Counted from the first letter of the stretch, positions 22,311 through 33,184 are shown. The stretch is 64,000 nucleotides of DNA from Blastomussa wellsi (GCA_947652115.1 OX393561.1:44352233-44416232), one strand, 5' to 3'. Numbers and translations: made by a program. The notes: generated from the letters alone by a model not told the origin.

Positions 22311-25300
22311 ATGACTGGTGATGTAGCCTTGTCTGTTGAACCAAATCCACGAAATGGAGAAGAAGCGCGCGCAATTATAACTAATTATAACTATTTCGTC
22401 ATAATCTTGCGCGCACTAGCGTTCATTAAGCAATACCTCGGTAAAGATTTAAAAAGTTCTGTTTGCGTTGGATTTACAATGCCAGAAACATTAGATACAA
22501 TCGCGCTCAACAATATGACGCGACTTCCTGAAATGTGCATACCTCGTGCCCAGAATCCGATAAGATATCACGCCATTCCGCGGTTCGCGTTAAAGAGTAT
22601 AAAGCTTCAGCCGAGCGTTTTTCCATATAACCTTGCTAGTGGCCCACACAGACCTTCCTCAAGTATTAGTCGGCCGCCCGCTTTGGGACTCGGTAACATC
22701 AGGGGGTTAAAAGAAAAGAGAAAGAAGGATCTGACTTCACAAGAGCCAAGCAGTACCTTGCCTCCAATTGCAATTAAAGAAGGAAATCAAGAAAAAAAGG
22801 AACTGCTGTTTTTACAGGAAACGGTAAGGATTTATGAATAACTGGATCACATTGTTGCGATAAAATCGCTAGATACACATTCAATCCCGAACTGTGTTTG
22901 TGTTGACCATCAATATCCCGAATTGGAATGCTAACTAGACTTTATTATCCAACTGTGAGTACAAATAGAGTACAAATAACGCCCAAAACGAGTACAAATA
23001 TCCCGCGGTATTTGTACTCCAGAGAACCGGTTGTGAAGTATCACTGAGAATTTATGCTTGTTCTTTTTTGTAAATACGGCACAACTCGTAAAAATACCCA
23101 GCGATACTACACAACAAAACACCTAATAAGATATATTTATTGAATTGTACTATATAGAGCTGAAGAAGGGAAAACTTAAGCAAATCTGAGCAAAAAACGA
23201 CAGGGAAAAAATTCAACTAAATTCTCTCATTTCCAGAAAAAGGATGAGGCGGAAAATTATTGTTTTCTTAATTTTTCTGTCTACCGAGAGTATCTGACTA
23301 AAATAACTGAAAAAAAAATTCATGTGAGTACACGATTACAGCGGCAATAACAAATGCCTTTTTTACCTTACTTCGAGAAACAACCGGCATATTGTACATA
23401 GGCGGCGGAGAAGGGAGGAGGGCGGAGTTTGTTGGGGTCTGAAGCGTCCCCTTTCCCGAAACGAAAATTGAAGGGGTGGGGTGGGGGGGGGGGGGGGAGG
23501 GTGCAGCCCTACGTTTCGGTACCGAAACTATTTAGAAGGTCATCAGCAGCAATTTTCAATTGAAACTGCATTAGTTCCATTGACATCACGAACAAACTGT
23601 GATGCAATTCCCGTGATTCGCACAGTAAGTTGTCGTTAATTATCAGGGGTTTATTTTCTACGGGCCTCCGTCGCAGCCGTTCTTAGGGCATCGCGTTTCG
23701 CTCCACCCCACTGGAGAAGCGAAACGCGATCCTCTAGAAAAACCCTGCGTGAGAGGCTCGCGTGTAAAACCCGAGGGGACAGCACACGGAGTACCGCCTT
23801 AATTGGAATAAACTACGATCTGCAAGGATATAAACGCCCCCCTGGGGTATACCCGGATTAAGTTCCAATCTGCTTTATAACTCTTGTTCATCTTGTTGCT
23901 CAAAAGTACCCTGGCGAAGCTTCAGTTAACGAGGAGGAGTTAGTACCTTTACCAAGTCACGAAAAAAATGCAGACCTAGTGCGCTACCGAGCGGTTAGAA
24001 ATGAACCCGAGCCAGAGATATGGCAAAGGGTTGCGAGTGTCTGGGACCAGATCCAAACAAGACCTAACCAGTTTCACCAGTACGAGTCCGACAGCCTGTT
24101 CCCCGCTATTTCCACGTCAACAGCAAGGTAAGGAAGGATCAAAAGTGGCCTCTAAATGCTCCTAAAGTCAATAACAAGGAGGCAACGATTTGGGAGGGGT
24201 GTCCGGGGAGGGGGAAGGAGGTTAAAGCACTCAACTGGGCTAAACAATCTGCAAACAGCCCGTCGACTCTCCGTCTATGCTTTCTGACATCCGGTTACGT
24301 TGATACCGGAAGCTACCAAGCAGAGGGGGGCTGGGGGAATCCCATGTCATACGTTTGACTTGTTTGTGGAGCGCAAAGTGCGTTTGTGTGTTGATTAATA
24401 CCCAACCGTCACCGCAATACCCTCTATACAGGAGAAGGTCTCCACTTTAAGCTATTTTAACCCAGTAGTAAACCCTAAGCCCAGTGCCGGCTTACATAAC
24501 TACAAGAGAAAATGAGGAGATAGGGAGGTACACTGGGGGCATGAGATTGGATTTATAGATGGACTCTGGTCTGTTTCCCGTGAAATGCCATTCCATTTGT
24601 TTCTAAAAGACGTTTTCAAAGACCAAAAGTAACCCCACCCCGTCCGCTATTACGAGAAAATTTTGTTTTTCTTACAAAACTCAGATCGAGAAATCTTTCA
24701 TGTGGACGCCTTGGGAGCATACTTCCATTTGAAAGGCCAGTCTAAAAGTAACTCTTATGGAATTGAAATTTCCTAAAACCTGGACTGGGATTGTCCTTGT
24801 CTATCCGCTCATTTTCCTTAGATATCTGAAAGCTTGTGCAGTCTCTTATGCTGGTGCGGGAGATAAGTAGTATCTACTGTCTAGCCTGACGGAGACGCGT
24901 CATGGTTAGCGCGCTGGACTATGGATCGGACCGGACGGGCTGAGTTCGAGCCCTGACCGGGGCACTGCGTTGACACATAACTCTCACAGTGCCTCTCCAC
25001 CCAGGTGCAAAAGTGGGTACCGACGAAATAATGTTGGGGGGTAACCCTGGGGTAACCCTGCGATAGACTAGCATCCCATCTAAGGGGGAGTAGAAATATT
25101 CCTTGTCGCTTAAAACCGGGATAAGCTCCCGAAATATGGACTGGGTAAGTTAATTTTATTTTTTCTCGGTTGCTCTTTTATCTATTTAGACAGGAAGAGA
25201 AGCAAGTACTTGGGACAGCCAAGCGGGTTCAAGAACCAATCAGGATGCCAAAACTGCCGGACACAGGAGAAGAAAAGGCTATAAAATTGTATGTCTTTCG

Positions 25301-26417
25301 TGTGTATGTGTCAATTAGTTAAAAAGAAATCAGTACGTATACCCCACATTCAAAGGGCGTGAGACAATCGAGATACGGAACTATTTCAAGTTAATTGTCA
25401 CCATTGTATTGGTTCATTTGAATTTCCCTGGAAGGCAGAGTAACTCCGCCATAGAAACCTATCAACTAGACCTCCTGCTTCCTAGCATAGCTGTATGCCG
25501 ATATTTAGTCGGAAAGACCCGAAGAGTGCCGTGCGTTAAAAATCCTTTCAAGGCTAGCACAACTACTTCGAAAACTACCAAACAAGCATGGCGCTATGAG
25601 TAAACAAAGAAACTTTAAAACGGCTGATTTGCTTGGATTCCTTTTGTTAGATTTCAGCCAATCGAATCATGTGTCCAAAGAGCCACTTGTTCCTCGTACA
25701 CAGGCCCAGCCGGCTAGGAGTGGCAAGTCGAGACAAGTGGCTCTGGGGACAAGAATGTGAAATTTCCTGCTTGCATTTCAGCACCAGGCCCATGCCCGGC
25801 TACGGAGGCTACGTGTCACGATATCCAGTGGAACCCAGACCTCCTCAAGGATCGTGGGATGAAGTGTTTGTAAACTTTTCAAAGCTAACCTACAGGTACA
25901 GCAATAGTTATTCTTCTACAAAATTCATTCTGCAAAGAATCTGATAGGGAGCTTTTGGCCTCTCATAGTGCTTTTCTGAATTTAATGTTGGGGTGTAACC
26001 CTTGGACCAGAGGAAAATTATTTTGGGAAAGCAAATTAAGAGATAGTTGACCCCCACGCACCCTCGCGCGTTCAAGTTTTCCCGCGCTTTGTGTTACGGG
26101 CAACGAATAATTACTTCGAGTTTTGATTGGTTCACTGGATTGTCTCCGTCCTTTGTGATTGGCCAAAGTAATTACTTTGGTTTCGGTTTTTAGACACTCA
26201 ATTGAAACTAGCTCTATGTTAACATTGAACAATTAACATTTTCTTTTATAGGTTATATCCATCTCATGAGTACACGAAGAAGGAATTTGCTCACAGGGGT
26301 CCCCTGAGCAGGCTTGTCACCACCACCCACCCCTCCAACCCGTTCAACAAAGTCGACAGATGGGACTCGCAACCGAAGAAGCTGAGTAAACGAGCTAATC
26401 ATTCCAAATTTGTGTAA
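22311..26417 (+). CDS. 399-codon protein resembling sperm/ciliary microtubule inner proteins
   Basis: Six exons: 22311-22823, 23237-23323, 23907-24127, 25190-25288, 25782-25895 and 26252-26417. Every junction is GT-AG, phases agree, and the total is exactly 400 codons including TAA, so the model is strong. The product is Pro- and Arg-rich, with no enzyme motif or signal peptide. The GYGGYVSRYP segment and the final Gly/His/Pro-rich exon (HPSNPFN) are the kind of short aromatic-proline motifs seen in axonemal microtubule inner proteins such as the SPATA48/SPMIP7 group. I infer a ciliary or sperm-tail structural role from that resemblance only. A polyadenylation signal AATAAA lies near 26489. 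An upstream non-coding exon is possible. Confidence 0.7.
24893..25140 (+). mobile_element. SINE, full-length-looking copy with tRNA-like head
   Basis: The head has CATGGTTAGCGCGCTGGACT (A-box region) and a B-box-like GAGTTCGAGCCC near 24943. The body has CACCCAGGTGCAAAAGTGGG, GGTAACCCTG twice, GACTAGCATCCCATC and GGGATAAGCTCC. It is inserted in the intron before exon 25190-25288. Confidence 0.75.
25672..25750. repeat. Hairpin/MITE-like inverted repeat
   Basis: GTCCAAAGAGCCACTTGTTC at 25673 is mirrored by ACAAGTGGCTCTGGGGAC ending at 25750. It ends about 30 bp before the acceptor of exon 25782-25895. Confidence 0.6.
26075..26195. repeat. Dispersed repeat, copy 2 (inverted relative to 3630)
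   Basis: TTTTCCCGCGCTTTGTG and GGCCAAAGTAATTACTTT are the complements of words in the copies at 3630 and 50826. It lies in the last intron of the 22311-26417 gene. Confidence 0.6.
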
Positions 26418-26419
26418 CA

Positions 26420-28111
26420 AGCTTTGTTTTGTAAGGCGCATCGAGCCGATTAGAATACATTAGCTTTAGAAATAATCTTCCTTAGGCAAATAAAACATGT
26501 AACATACTGTTTGAGTATTGACGGTATGAATATGAATTTCGCACAATCCTCGGTTTTTAATAGAGAAGATATTTTCTACAGACATATTTTCAGATTAGTT
26601 TATGATTTTCGACAAAGTTGGTTTGCTGACAAAAGATTCCGCAGAAACTATTACAAGGCATGGCGTTCAGGAAATTGCAAAAACACTTTAATTTTTATAT
26701 GTAAAGAAAACGAAAAATATAAAGAGCACAGATGTATCAATAAAGAACGCACCGAAACTGACACAAAACAAACAGCGCTTTGTTAGAACGACCACTTCCT
26801 GCCAACAAAGATCAGCAAAATTGTGAAAATAGGCCATTTCAGAGTTCTCTTTTGCCTCAGCGTCATATGAAAATGTGTTTTACCTGCATCTTCATTCTCA
26901 TGCAAAACAAGCTTTTTTTCCATATGAATAGTTTCGCACTTAGACTCGTTTTGAAACGGGTCTCTGTAAAATGAAGGCCGGATGGCGGATGGAAAAATGC
27001 GGATGACAAAATGCGGATGGATAACAATACTGAAATAAAATAAATACTAAAATGGGGATAAATGAAAACCAATTTTCATTGTTATCCATCCGCATTTTGT
27101 CATCCGCATTTTGCCATCCGTCCAGAGACCCTTTTGAAACTGAGGGAAAAGGGAACTCGGAAATGGCCTATTAGATTCGGTATGCCATGGATATTAGTAG
27201 CACATGGAAAATAAATGTTATTGACACATCTAAAGCTTCCTGTTTAGCTAAATGTTTCGTTTTATTAAGAAATCCACTCGCTCATTAGTACAATTACAAC
27301 AAACGCAAGGAAAATGTCATCTTTATTTCAAGATGACTTTTGGCCGTGGTTAGATCACCGTCAATAAAATTCAATCGTTCATTCATGTATAAAAACTGAA
27401 CAAATACTATAAAGTAAATTAAAAGTAAAAGCTGTAACGAGACTTTTCACAAGCTGAGGTCCACACTCCCGCCATTAATTCTCACTGATCCTGGCGTGGG
27501 ATGCGGTCTCGTTCAGCTCACAAAATCGCGGCTATACACGGCAACTCCTTGAGTCCAATATGGCGGCCTTGGCAACGAATTTTCAGCTGTGGGCATCTCT
27601 GCTTGCAGCGGACGTGAAGCCGTAATATTTTTTATTTGAAGACAACTTAACATAAACTTTTCAGTTATCAAACTTTTGGAGGTGGTTTTTTGACCTTCTA
27701 GCAGTTCTACTACCTTAAACATTACTATGTTTATTTAATATGCGTGGTTCAATTCTACCTGTAACCATCCCCCCCGGGACAAGTCCAGCCCTTTCGGCCC
27801 GGGGGTGGGGAATTGTTTTAAACGGTCTAGATCTGGTACTGGGGGGGGGGGGGGGGTGGGGCAAATCTAAATGTTCTTCCATATATGTCACTTATCGGTT
27901 GACACGATTGTGCCATACTCGCGAAGGAGATTGCCTATTTCCGGGGAAAATCTGTAAAAATTGTAGCCGTCTGGTTAGAGAGGAATAATCTTTTAAAATT
28001 TAAATATGCTTTTGAAAGATTTTTGCTTTCCCTTTATCGTTCTGTTCGCCGTTTGCAAGCTCCTTTCCTATTCTTTCGAGGAAGTGGCGAGACGTACGGG
28101 TTAGGGTCTCA
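26420..28111. other. Intergenic between the ciliary-like gene and module A
   Basis: Holds the MITE at 26958, a poly-G tract with flanking G-rich DNA (27840-27860) and otherwise unassigned sequence. I find no exon with consistent splice sites. Confidence 0.45.
26958..27131. mobile_element. MITE with GCGGATG subrepeats
   Basis: GGGTCTCTG at 26958 and CAGAGACCC at 27123-27131 are terminal inverted repeats. Inside them, tandem GCGGATGG/GCGGATGA words on the left are mirrored by CCATCCGCATTTTGTCATCC on the right, making almost the whole element palindromic. Confidence 0.85.
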
Positions 28112-28240
28112 GTAGTGTACATGGCTCATAGGGGCAGTAACCAATCAGGAGCCGAGAAAGACAATAGGCTATTGTTTGGAGAACAATAGACTCTATTGTT
28201 TTTCAAATCCAAGATGGCCGCCACAAATTTCAACCAATCA
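28112..28240 (+). repeat. Left terminal inverted repeat of module A
   Basis: The reverse complement of 37404-37533. Shared words include ACATGGCTCATAGGGGCAGT, CAATCAGGAGCCGAGAAAG and CAAGATGGCCGCCA. It contains an internal inverted CAATAG/CTATTG pair and several CCAAT words. Confidence 0.85.
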
Positions 28241-28266
28241 GCATCCAGTGGGGTGATCTGTGACCT

Positions 28267-28300
28267 GACCAATCACATCACTTCGTGACCATATAAGGAT
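28267..28300 (+). promoter_or_regulatory. Putative promoter of the module A early cluster
   Basis: A CCAAT word (GACCAATCAC) at 28267 is followed by a TATA-like CATATAAGGA at 28290, about 70 bp before the first ATG (28366). Spacing fits a polymerase II promoter driving the accessory ORF and integrase. This rests on motifs only. Confidence 0.5.
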
Positions 28301-28365
28301 CATGTATTTTGACTTGTAGCCATAAATAGAAAGATTGCTCAATAAAATCTTTCATTTGATTCACC

Positions 28366-28653
28366 ATGTCTAACTGCGATTATTGGTCTAGTCGCGAGTA
28401 TTGGTCGAGGTTTGGCGAAAGATGCGAGCAAGTCGTTAACAAATACGGAAAGGATATAGTCCTTCCTACAGATTCCGTTGATGATCCCCTGAAAGAATTC
28501 GAAGCCGTTGATGTGAGTAAAAACGTATTCCGTTTCGTGGTCTTTATCTTGTGGTTGAAACATCAATCTCAGTCATTCGAATGGTTTCTCACCATTCGTG
28601 AACGTTACCCAGACCTCTGGAGGCAATGTCTTTACAGAATGGCAAAACTATGA
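28366..28653 (+). CDS. Accessory protein of module A, 95 residues, unidentified
   Basis: First ORF after the left repeat, overlapping the integrase start by 28 bp in another frame. The N-terminus has a short internal repeat (YWSSREYWSRFGE). The C-terminal half is helical and amphipathic (FEWFLTIRERYPDLWRQCLY), which in outline resembles a death-fold helix bundle such as CARD, but this is only a pattern impression. The position, next to the terminal repeat and promoter, is where adintovirus-like elements often keep fast-evolving accessory genes. A database profile search would be needed to assign it. Confidence 0.55.
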   Translation: MSNCDYWSSREYWSRFGERCEQVVNKYGKDIVLPTDSVDDPLKEFEAVDVSKNVFRFVVFILWLKHQSQSFEWFLTIRERYPDLWRQCLYRMAKL

Positions 28654-29732
28654 AGAGTAAAAAGACAAAGAAGAAGAAGGCTTATGCGACTCTGTTCACA
28701 ACCTATCGAGATCCGACCGCACCTGGTAGTTTGGGGGGCGTGGCTCGTTTTGCACGCGCACAAAAATTACCCGTTGGAAAAGTACGAAAGACATTGGAGC
28801 GTGATTTGGGTTATACCTTGCACAAACCCCGAAGACGACATTTTCCTACCCTCCCCGTGATGGTGTTTGGTATCGACGAACAATGGGCAGCAGATCTGAT
28901 CGAAGTGGTCAACATTGCCAAATCCAATCGCGGTTACAGGTATCTATTGACAGTGGTCGACGTGTTTTCCAAGTATGCCTGGGTGGAACCCGTCAAGACC
29001 AAGACTGGAAAAGATGTGACGACTGCTTTTGAGAAGATTTTGAAACAAAGCCAAGGTCGTCAACCACAGAATCTTCAAACGGATAACGGTAAAGAATTTT
29101 ACAACAAACACTTCCAAGCTTTGATGAAACGGAAAAATATCCATCATTTCTCTACCAGTGGAGACACCAAAGCTAGCATCGTAGAACGATTCAATCGCAC
29201 CTTGAAGGAAAGATTGTATCGATATTTTACCATCAAGAATACATTGACCTTCCTACCCGTGTTGCAAGATTTGGTCTTGGGCTACAATCGATCGTATCAT
29301 AGCAGCATCAAGATGGCCCCCAGCAAAGTGACTTCAAGTAATCAAGAAGAAGTATGGAACAACTTGTATGCCAAACGTTTGAATGCCAAGCGTCTCAAGC
29401 CAAAGTTTAAAGTAAATGATCGCGTGAGACTCAATAAGAAGTTTAGAACCTTTAAGAAAGGTTACCTACCGGGCTGGACGGAAGAAGTGTTTATAGTATC
29501 CAGAGTCGTCCCTGGAAGTGTGGTCACTTACAAAATCAAAGAGATGGATGAAACACCTTTGGAAGGCACCTTTTATTCTCAAGACTTACAGAAAGTCACT
29601 GTATCAGACGACGATCTGTATCGAGTGGAAAAAGTGTTGAAACGAAAAGGGAATAAATTGCTTGTACGTTGGAAAGGTTGGTCAGATAAATACGACAGTT
29701 GGATTGACAAGAGGGACGTGAAAAAGCTTTGA
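28626..29732 (+). CDS. Retroviral-type integrase with C-terminal chromodomain
   Basis: 368 residues, open throughout. After a Lys-rich start, an rve-type catalytic core shows the acidic triad: Asp in QWAADLIEV (about residue 89), Asp in LQTDNGKEF (about 153) and Glu in SIVERFNRT (about 187), with 33 residues between the last two. A basic DNA-binding region (residues about 250-330) follows, then a chromodomain at the C-terminus (LYRVEKVLKRKGNKLLVRWK with WSDKYDSWI), carrying the aromatic residues that bind methylated histone tails. Polinton integrases insert the element; the chromodomain probably targets it to particular chromatin. The 3' end overlaps the next ORF by 4 bp (29729-29732). All three catalytic residues are retained. 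Confidence 0.92.
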   Translation: MSLQNGKTMKSKKTKKKKAYATLFTTYRDPTAPGSLGGVARFARAQKLPVGKVRKTLERDLGYTLHKPRRRHFPTLPVMVFGIDEQWAADLIEVVNIAKSNRGYRYLLTVVDVFSKYAWVEPVKTKTGKDVTTAFEKILKQSQGRQPQNLQTDNGKEFYNKHFQALMKRKNIHHFSTSGDTKASIVERFNRTLKERLYRYFTIKNTLTFLPVLQDLVLGYNRSYHSSIKMAPSKVTSSNQEEVWNNLYAKRLNAKRLKPKFKVNDRVRLNKKFRTFKKGYLPGWTEEVFIVSRVVPGSVVTYKIKEMDETPLEGTFYSQDLQKVTVSDDDLYRVEKVLKRKGNKLLVRWKGWSDKYDSWIDKRDVKKL

Positions 29733-30754
29733 GGATGAGCGAGGAGTTTTACATTACCTTACCTAGCCACAGCAACCGGGCAGAGTTTCCCCAGAACCAA
29801 AGCAATTATTTCAAGATTCGATTACCCCATCCCATCAGGTTGCATGGTTCGAGTTGGAAAGTGGAATTGATTAGCATCTCCTTGCCAGACGTGAAAGTGC
29901 ATCTCCCCAAGCTGGTCGACGGTAACGAAATCCTGTTTACCATGGATTGGATCATGAAATACCCTTCCGGTGCGTTAAAATTTGGTAGGGCCCACTATGA
30001 CCCGAAAGATCTCGGAACCATGGTAGAGTACATTGATGGTGTTGGCTTCATGAAAAGTATGGTGACATTTTTCGAGCAACGGCGCATCTTGAATTACCGA
30101 GGACCCCATCTTGGTAGCAGCTATACAGCATCCGATGGAAAGAGAATGTACGTGAAATTTCGTTGGGATGGAAACGATCTGCTGACGGATAACAAAGGGA
30201 CACACGTACGCGCAATGTACTCACCAGCATTGAAGATCAATAAAATGTTGGCCTTAAAGATGGGGTGGTTGAAGGAGAGAAGCCCTGAAAATTATGATTT
30301 GGGACCCAATTTACGTCAGGAGTTTTTTACAGACACGGTTCCCAATTTAGACACGATGACACATGATCTGGAAAACGACAAGGGTGAACCTGTGTTTTGG
30401 CTGATAGAAGAAGAAGACCTTTTTCATCTGAGCGTGACTTGTGATTGGCGCTTCACCAATCTCAACAAAGCCTTTCAAAACGTGGTGGGTTCAACATCAC
30501 GTTCCTTGTTCATTTATTCCGACGTGGGAGGTAGTTCAACGGTCGGAAATCAAGTCACGGATCTATTACGAGAGGTCAATTATCGACGCACAGGGGATGG
30601 AAGTCATTATTTTGAACCGCTTCACATTCAATATATTCCGTTGCGCAAGACCCAGTTGGACATTATTGAGACGCAGGTGTCAGAGACAACCGGTGAATTG
30701 ACCGAATTTGGTGAAGGAAACACGATTGTCACTCTTCACTTTAAACGAGCATGA
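29729..30754 (+). CDS. Putative minor capsid (penton-like) protein
   Basis: 341 residues, starting at an ATGA overlap with the integrase stop. The N-terminal segment (FYITLPSHSNRAEFPQNQ, then LPHPIRLHGSSWKVELISIS) matches the conserved opening of the Polinton protein usually called PY or penton-like, here recognised from memory of that family. The rest is predicted beta-rich with no enzyme motif, as expected of a jelly-roll capsid protein. Its place upstream of the major capsid gene agrees. The next ORF starts 4 bp before its end. Confidence 0.6.
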   Translation: MRMSEEFYITLPSHSNRAEFPQNQSNYFKIRLPHPIRLHGSSWKVELISISLPDVKVHLPKLVDGNEILFTMDWIMKYPSGALKFGRAHYDPKDLGTMVEYIDGVGFMKSMVTFFEQRRILNYRGPHLGSSYTASDGKRMYVKFRWDGNDLLTDNKGTHVRAMYSPALKINKMLALKMGWLKERSPENYDLGPNLRQEFFTDTVPNLDTMTHDLENDKGEPVFWLIEEEDLFHLSVTCDWRFTNLNKAFQNVVGSTSRSLFIYSDVGGSSTVGNQVTDLLREVNYRRTGDGSHYFEPLHIQYIPLRKTQLDIIETQVSETTGELTEFGEGNTIVTLHFKRA

Positions 30755-30999
30755 AAGGTGGAAGTTTAACACGATTCAAACCTGACCCACAAGACGGAGG
30801 TGGCTTCGTTCAAGAACTGCTGAAAGCGAGTGTTGTGGGAGGTCTGAAAGGATTAAAAAGCGGTCGCGGTGTTCGAGATCGCATTTCGAAGGCAAAACAG
30901 GGTGCAACTCGGAGCGCTAAACAAGCAGTCAAACGTAAAGCTTACGAAGTCCTAGATAGAAGCATCAAGCGAAAATTCAACGACATCTTCGGCGACTAA
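30751..30999 (+). CDS. Small basic protein of module A, 82 residues
   Basis: Starts MKGGSLTRFKPD, overlapping the previous stop by ATGA. Lys/Arg-rich with Gly stretches (GGGFVQELL), no Cys, no membrane segment. The N-terminal GG-S and DGGGF words look like adenain-type cleavage sites, so it may be a core or scaffold precursor. Otherwise unrecognised. Confidence 0.6.
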   Translation: MKGGSLTRFKPDPQDGGGFVQELLKASVVGGLKGLKSGRGVRDRISKAKQGATRSAKQAVKRKAYEVLDRSIKRKFNDIFGD

Positions 31000-31199
31000 T
31001 GAATCCCATCTACTCCAGAAGCTCGAGACTCGTGAAATCTAGAAAAGGGTTACGTCGTGAAGGATTCCCACAAACCTCGAAACGTCGACGAAAGGTACAA
31101 AAAGGCGGATGGATTGGTCCTGAGGTCAGTAAACCTGTTGGCTACGATTGGGATCACATCTTAGCGAGAAGAGAAAGGAGAAGAAGAAGAAAAATATGA
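30999..31199 (+). CDS. Small Arg-rich protein of module A, 66 residues
   Basis: Starts at a TAATG overlap with the previous stop. Contains KRRRKVQKGGWIGPE, where QKGG-W resembles an adenovirus-type protease site, and ends in a run of eight Arg/Lys residues. Such Arg-rich peptides usually condense DNA in virions. Its stop codon overlaps the ATG of the capsid leader (31196). Confidence 0.6.
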   Translation: MNPIYSRSSRLVKSRKGLRREGFPQTSKRRRKVQKGGWIGPEVSKPVGYDWDHILARRERRRRRKI

Positions 31200-32599
31200 C
31201 GGATACCTTGATGGACGGTGGGTTGTTACACCCTGCATCCATTTAAGTCCTGAATCCGCAACTGAACCTGTTTACCGTACCACCTACAGATCTCAGCATG
31301 TCTAGTTATCGCATTGTACCCATTCAGACCTATACGACAGGCATCAATCCCGTGGAATTCCAAGTGGATCCGCAAGAAGATTACGTGGACCTCAGTCGAA
31401 GTTTCTTTGAGATTGAGTTAGCGCTCAAACTGGTGAATGGTGATAACATAGTCGAAGCCACGAGACTCTGGCCAACGAACAATTTGGCCCACACTTTGTT
31501 TAAACAGATCAGTGTGAGACTCAATGGTACCTTGATCAGTCCTCAAACCGACACCTATCATTACAAAGCATACCTGGAAACATTGCTCAACTACAACAGA
31601 GATGATGGAGAAACCGTACTAAGACCTCAAGGTTGGTACAATGCCCTGGACTTTCCAACAGAGTTTACTGCGAACAACACAAACACAGAAGGAGATGGAC
31701 ACGAGGCTTTCGAAGAATTGTCCTCCAACCAACAAGCTTCAGTAAAACTGATGAAAGCAGAACAAGACAATTACACGGGTGGAAAAAGACACGTGCTAAG
31801 GTTTACACCCCACATCGAGGTGTTCCACTTGAACAAGTTATTGGTACCTGGTGTGCAGATTGGAATCCAGATGTACTTCAATTCTCCCAATTTGTTCTTG
31901 AATGGTGTGAACGTGGCTGGAAGATTGACGCACGAAGAGGTCAAAGTGAGAATGTACTTGTGTCAAGTAAGGCTTAATCCCAGCATCTACCGAGAGTTGA
32001 TGACGAAAATGAACGTCAACCGAGCCATAGTGGCTTACCCTACCGTGAGAAGTGAAATTAGGACCTTCAACATGCAACGGAACCAGCAAAGATACGAGTG
32101 CAACAATTTATTTCAAGGCCGAATTCCTAACAGAGTCATCGTGGGACTCGTGCATTCAGATGCCTTCAATGGTAATGTGGCACGTGATCCATTCTGTTTT
32201 CAAAAGTTTGGTGTGAGTAACATCAGGCAACTAGTGCGAGGAGAGGAGTACCCTTATGAGACCCTGGAACTAGTGCACAACGACAGTACCCAAGATCTGA
32301 GAGGTTACTATCGCTTCTTACAAGCCACGGGATGTCTGTGCAAACATCAAGGAAACATGGTGAGAAGAGAAGACTGGGGTCAAGGCAAGAATTGCACACT
32401 GTTTGTATTTGACAATGCAGCCAACGGATGTTTGGACAGTCCTGTGTTGAACCCCAAGCAGTCAGGAGAGTTGCAGATCGTGCTGAACTTCGGTGTACCA
32501 CCGGGTAACAACATCACTGTCATCCTGTACGGAGAGTTTGAGAACCTCTTGGAGATAGACAAGAACAAAGCTGTGCTGTACGACATTTACCAACGCTAA
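31196..32599 (+). CDS. Major capsid protein (hexon-like double jelly-roll), leader interrupted by a stop
   Basis: The main open frame runs from ATG 31298 to 32599 (433 residues) and resembles the cnidarian and nematode 'F54H12.2-like' proteins, which are Polinton major capsid proteins. The sequence is beta-rich with typical FKQISVRLNG and LRFTPHIEVF words. The same frame is open upstream to an ATG at 31196, which overlaps the preceding stop as ATGA. The short leader there (DGGLLHP motif) matches the conserved family N-terminus, but an in-frame TAA at 31244-31246 cuts it after 16 codons. Translation may start at 31298, or the gene may be inactive. The stop overlaps the protease start as TAATG. 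I am sure of the family and less sure of the start. Confidence 0.8.
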
Positions 32600-33162
32600 T
32601 GGAGAAAGTACCTCTGAATAACGTGCAACTGGATCATTTGGCGAGAGCGGATGCCATCTTGAAACCCTACTTTTACGGGACGGTGGCTTGTGATCGATTA
32701 CCACGTGGACCGATCAAGAAAGAACCTCGTGGGTACGTTGTAAACACTGATCCACACGACAAACCGGGCCAACACTGGTTGGCGCTTTGGACCCATAGTG
32801 GGAATGTGTGCGAGGTGATGGACAGCTACGCCCTACCTTTAGAGTCTTACGAGACAACAGAGCCCCTGCAAGACTGGTTAAAAGGTCAATGGAAATATGT
32901 CATTTACAATGGACAGTCTCTACAATCGATTTACAGTAAAAGCTGTGGTGATTACGCCTTGTTTTATTTAAAAGACAGAGCGAGAGGTCAAAGCATGAAC
33001 GAGTTCTTGAGGCGTTTCTCGAAACATGATTATGTAGACAACGATCACAAAGTAGGCCAGATGTTAAAGAAGGTGGTCGAGAAAGAGTTGGAATGGGATA
33101 AAGTTTGTAAATTGAAACATCATCAAGGCAGTTCTCGTTGCGGTGTGAGACATTTAGTGTAA
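32599..33162 (+). CDS. Adenain-type cysteine protease
   Basis: 187 residues. Catalytic-site words are in order: GQHWLALW (His, about residue 55), VCEVMDSYALPL (acidic residue, about 74) and SKSCGDYALFYL (Cys, about 115). This His-Asp/Glu-Cys order is that of the adenovirus maturation protease and Ulp1-like peptidases. Its likely substrates are the small module A proteins with (Q/K)(K/R)GG words. It begins in a TAATG overlap with the capsid gene. A polyadenylation signal AATAAA at 33179-33184 suggests a transcript end after it. Confidence 0.9.
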   Translation: MEKVPLNNVQLDHLARADAILKPYFYGTVACDRLPRGPIKKEPRGYVVNTDPHDKPGQHWLALWTHSGNVCEVMDSYALPLESYETTEPLQDWLKGQWKYVIYNGQSLQSIYSKSCGDYALFYLKDRARGQSMNEFLRRFSKHDYVDNDHKVGQMLKKVVEKELEWDKVCKLKHHQGSSRCGVRHLV

Positions 33163-33178
33163 TGATTGTTGGTTTGAC

Positions 33179-33184
33179 AATAAA
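33179..33184 (+). terminator. Polyadenylation signal after protease gene
   Basis: AATAAA 17 bp beyond the protease stop; it divides the module A genes into an upstream group (integrase to protease) and a downstream group (ATPase to phospholipase). Confidence 0.55.

Noticed and set aside
31633..31977. Overlapping ORF of 114 codons inside the major capsid gene
   Set aside because: A shadow frame of the capsid gene with no start context or domain; similarly for other ORFs inside integrase, capsid and polymerase.
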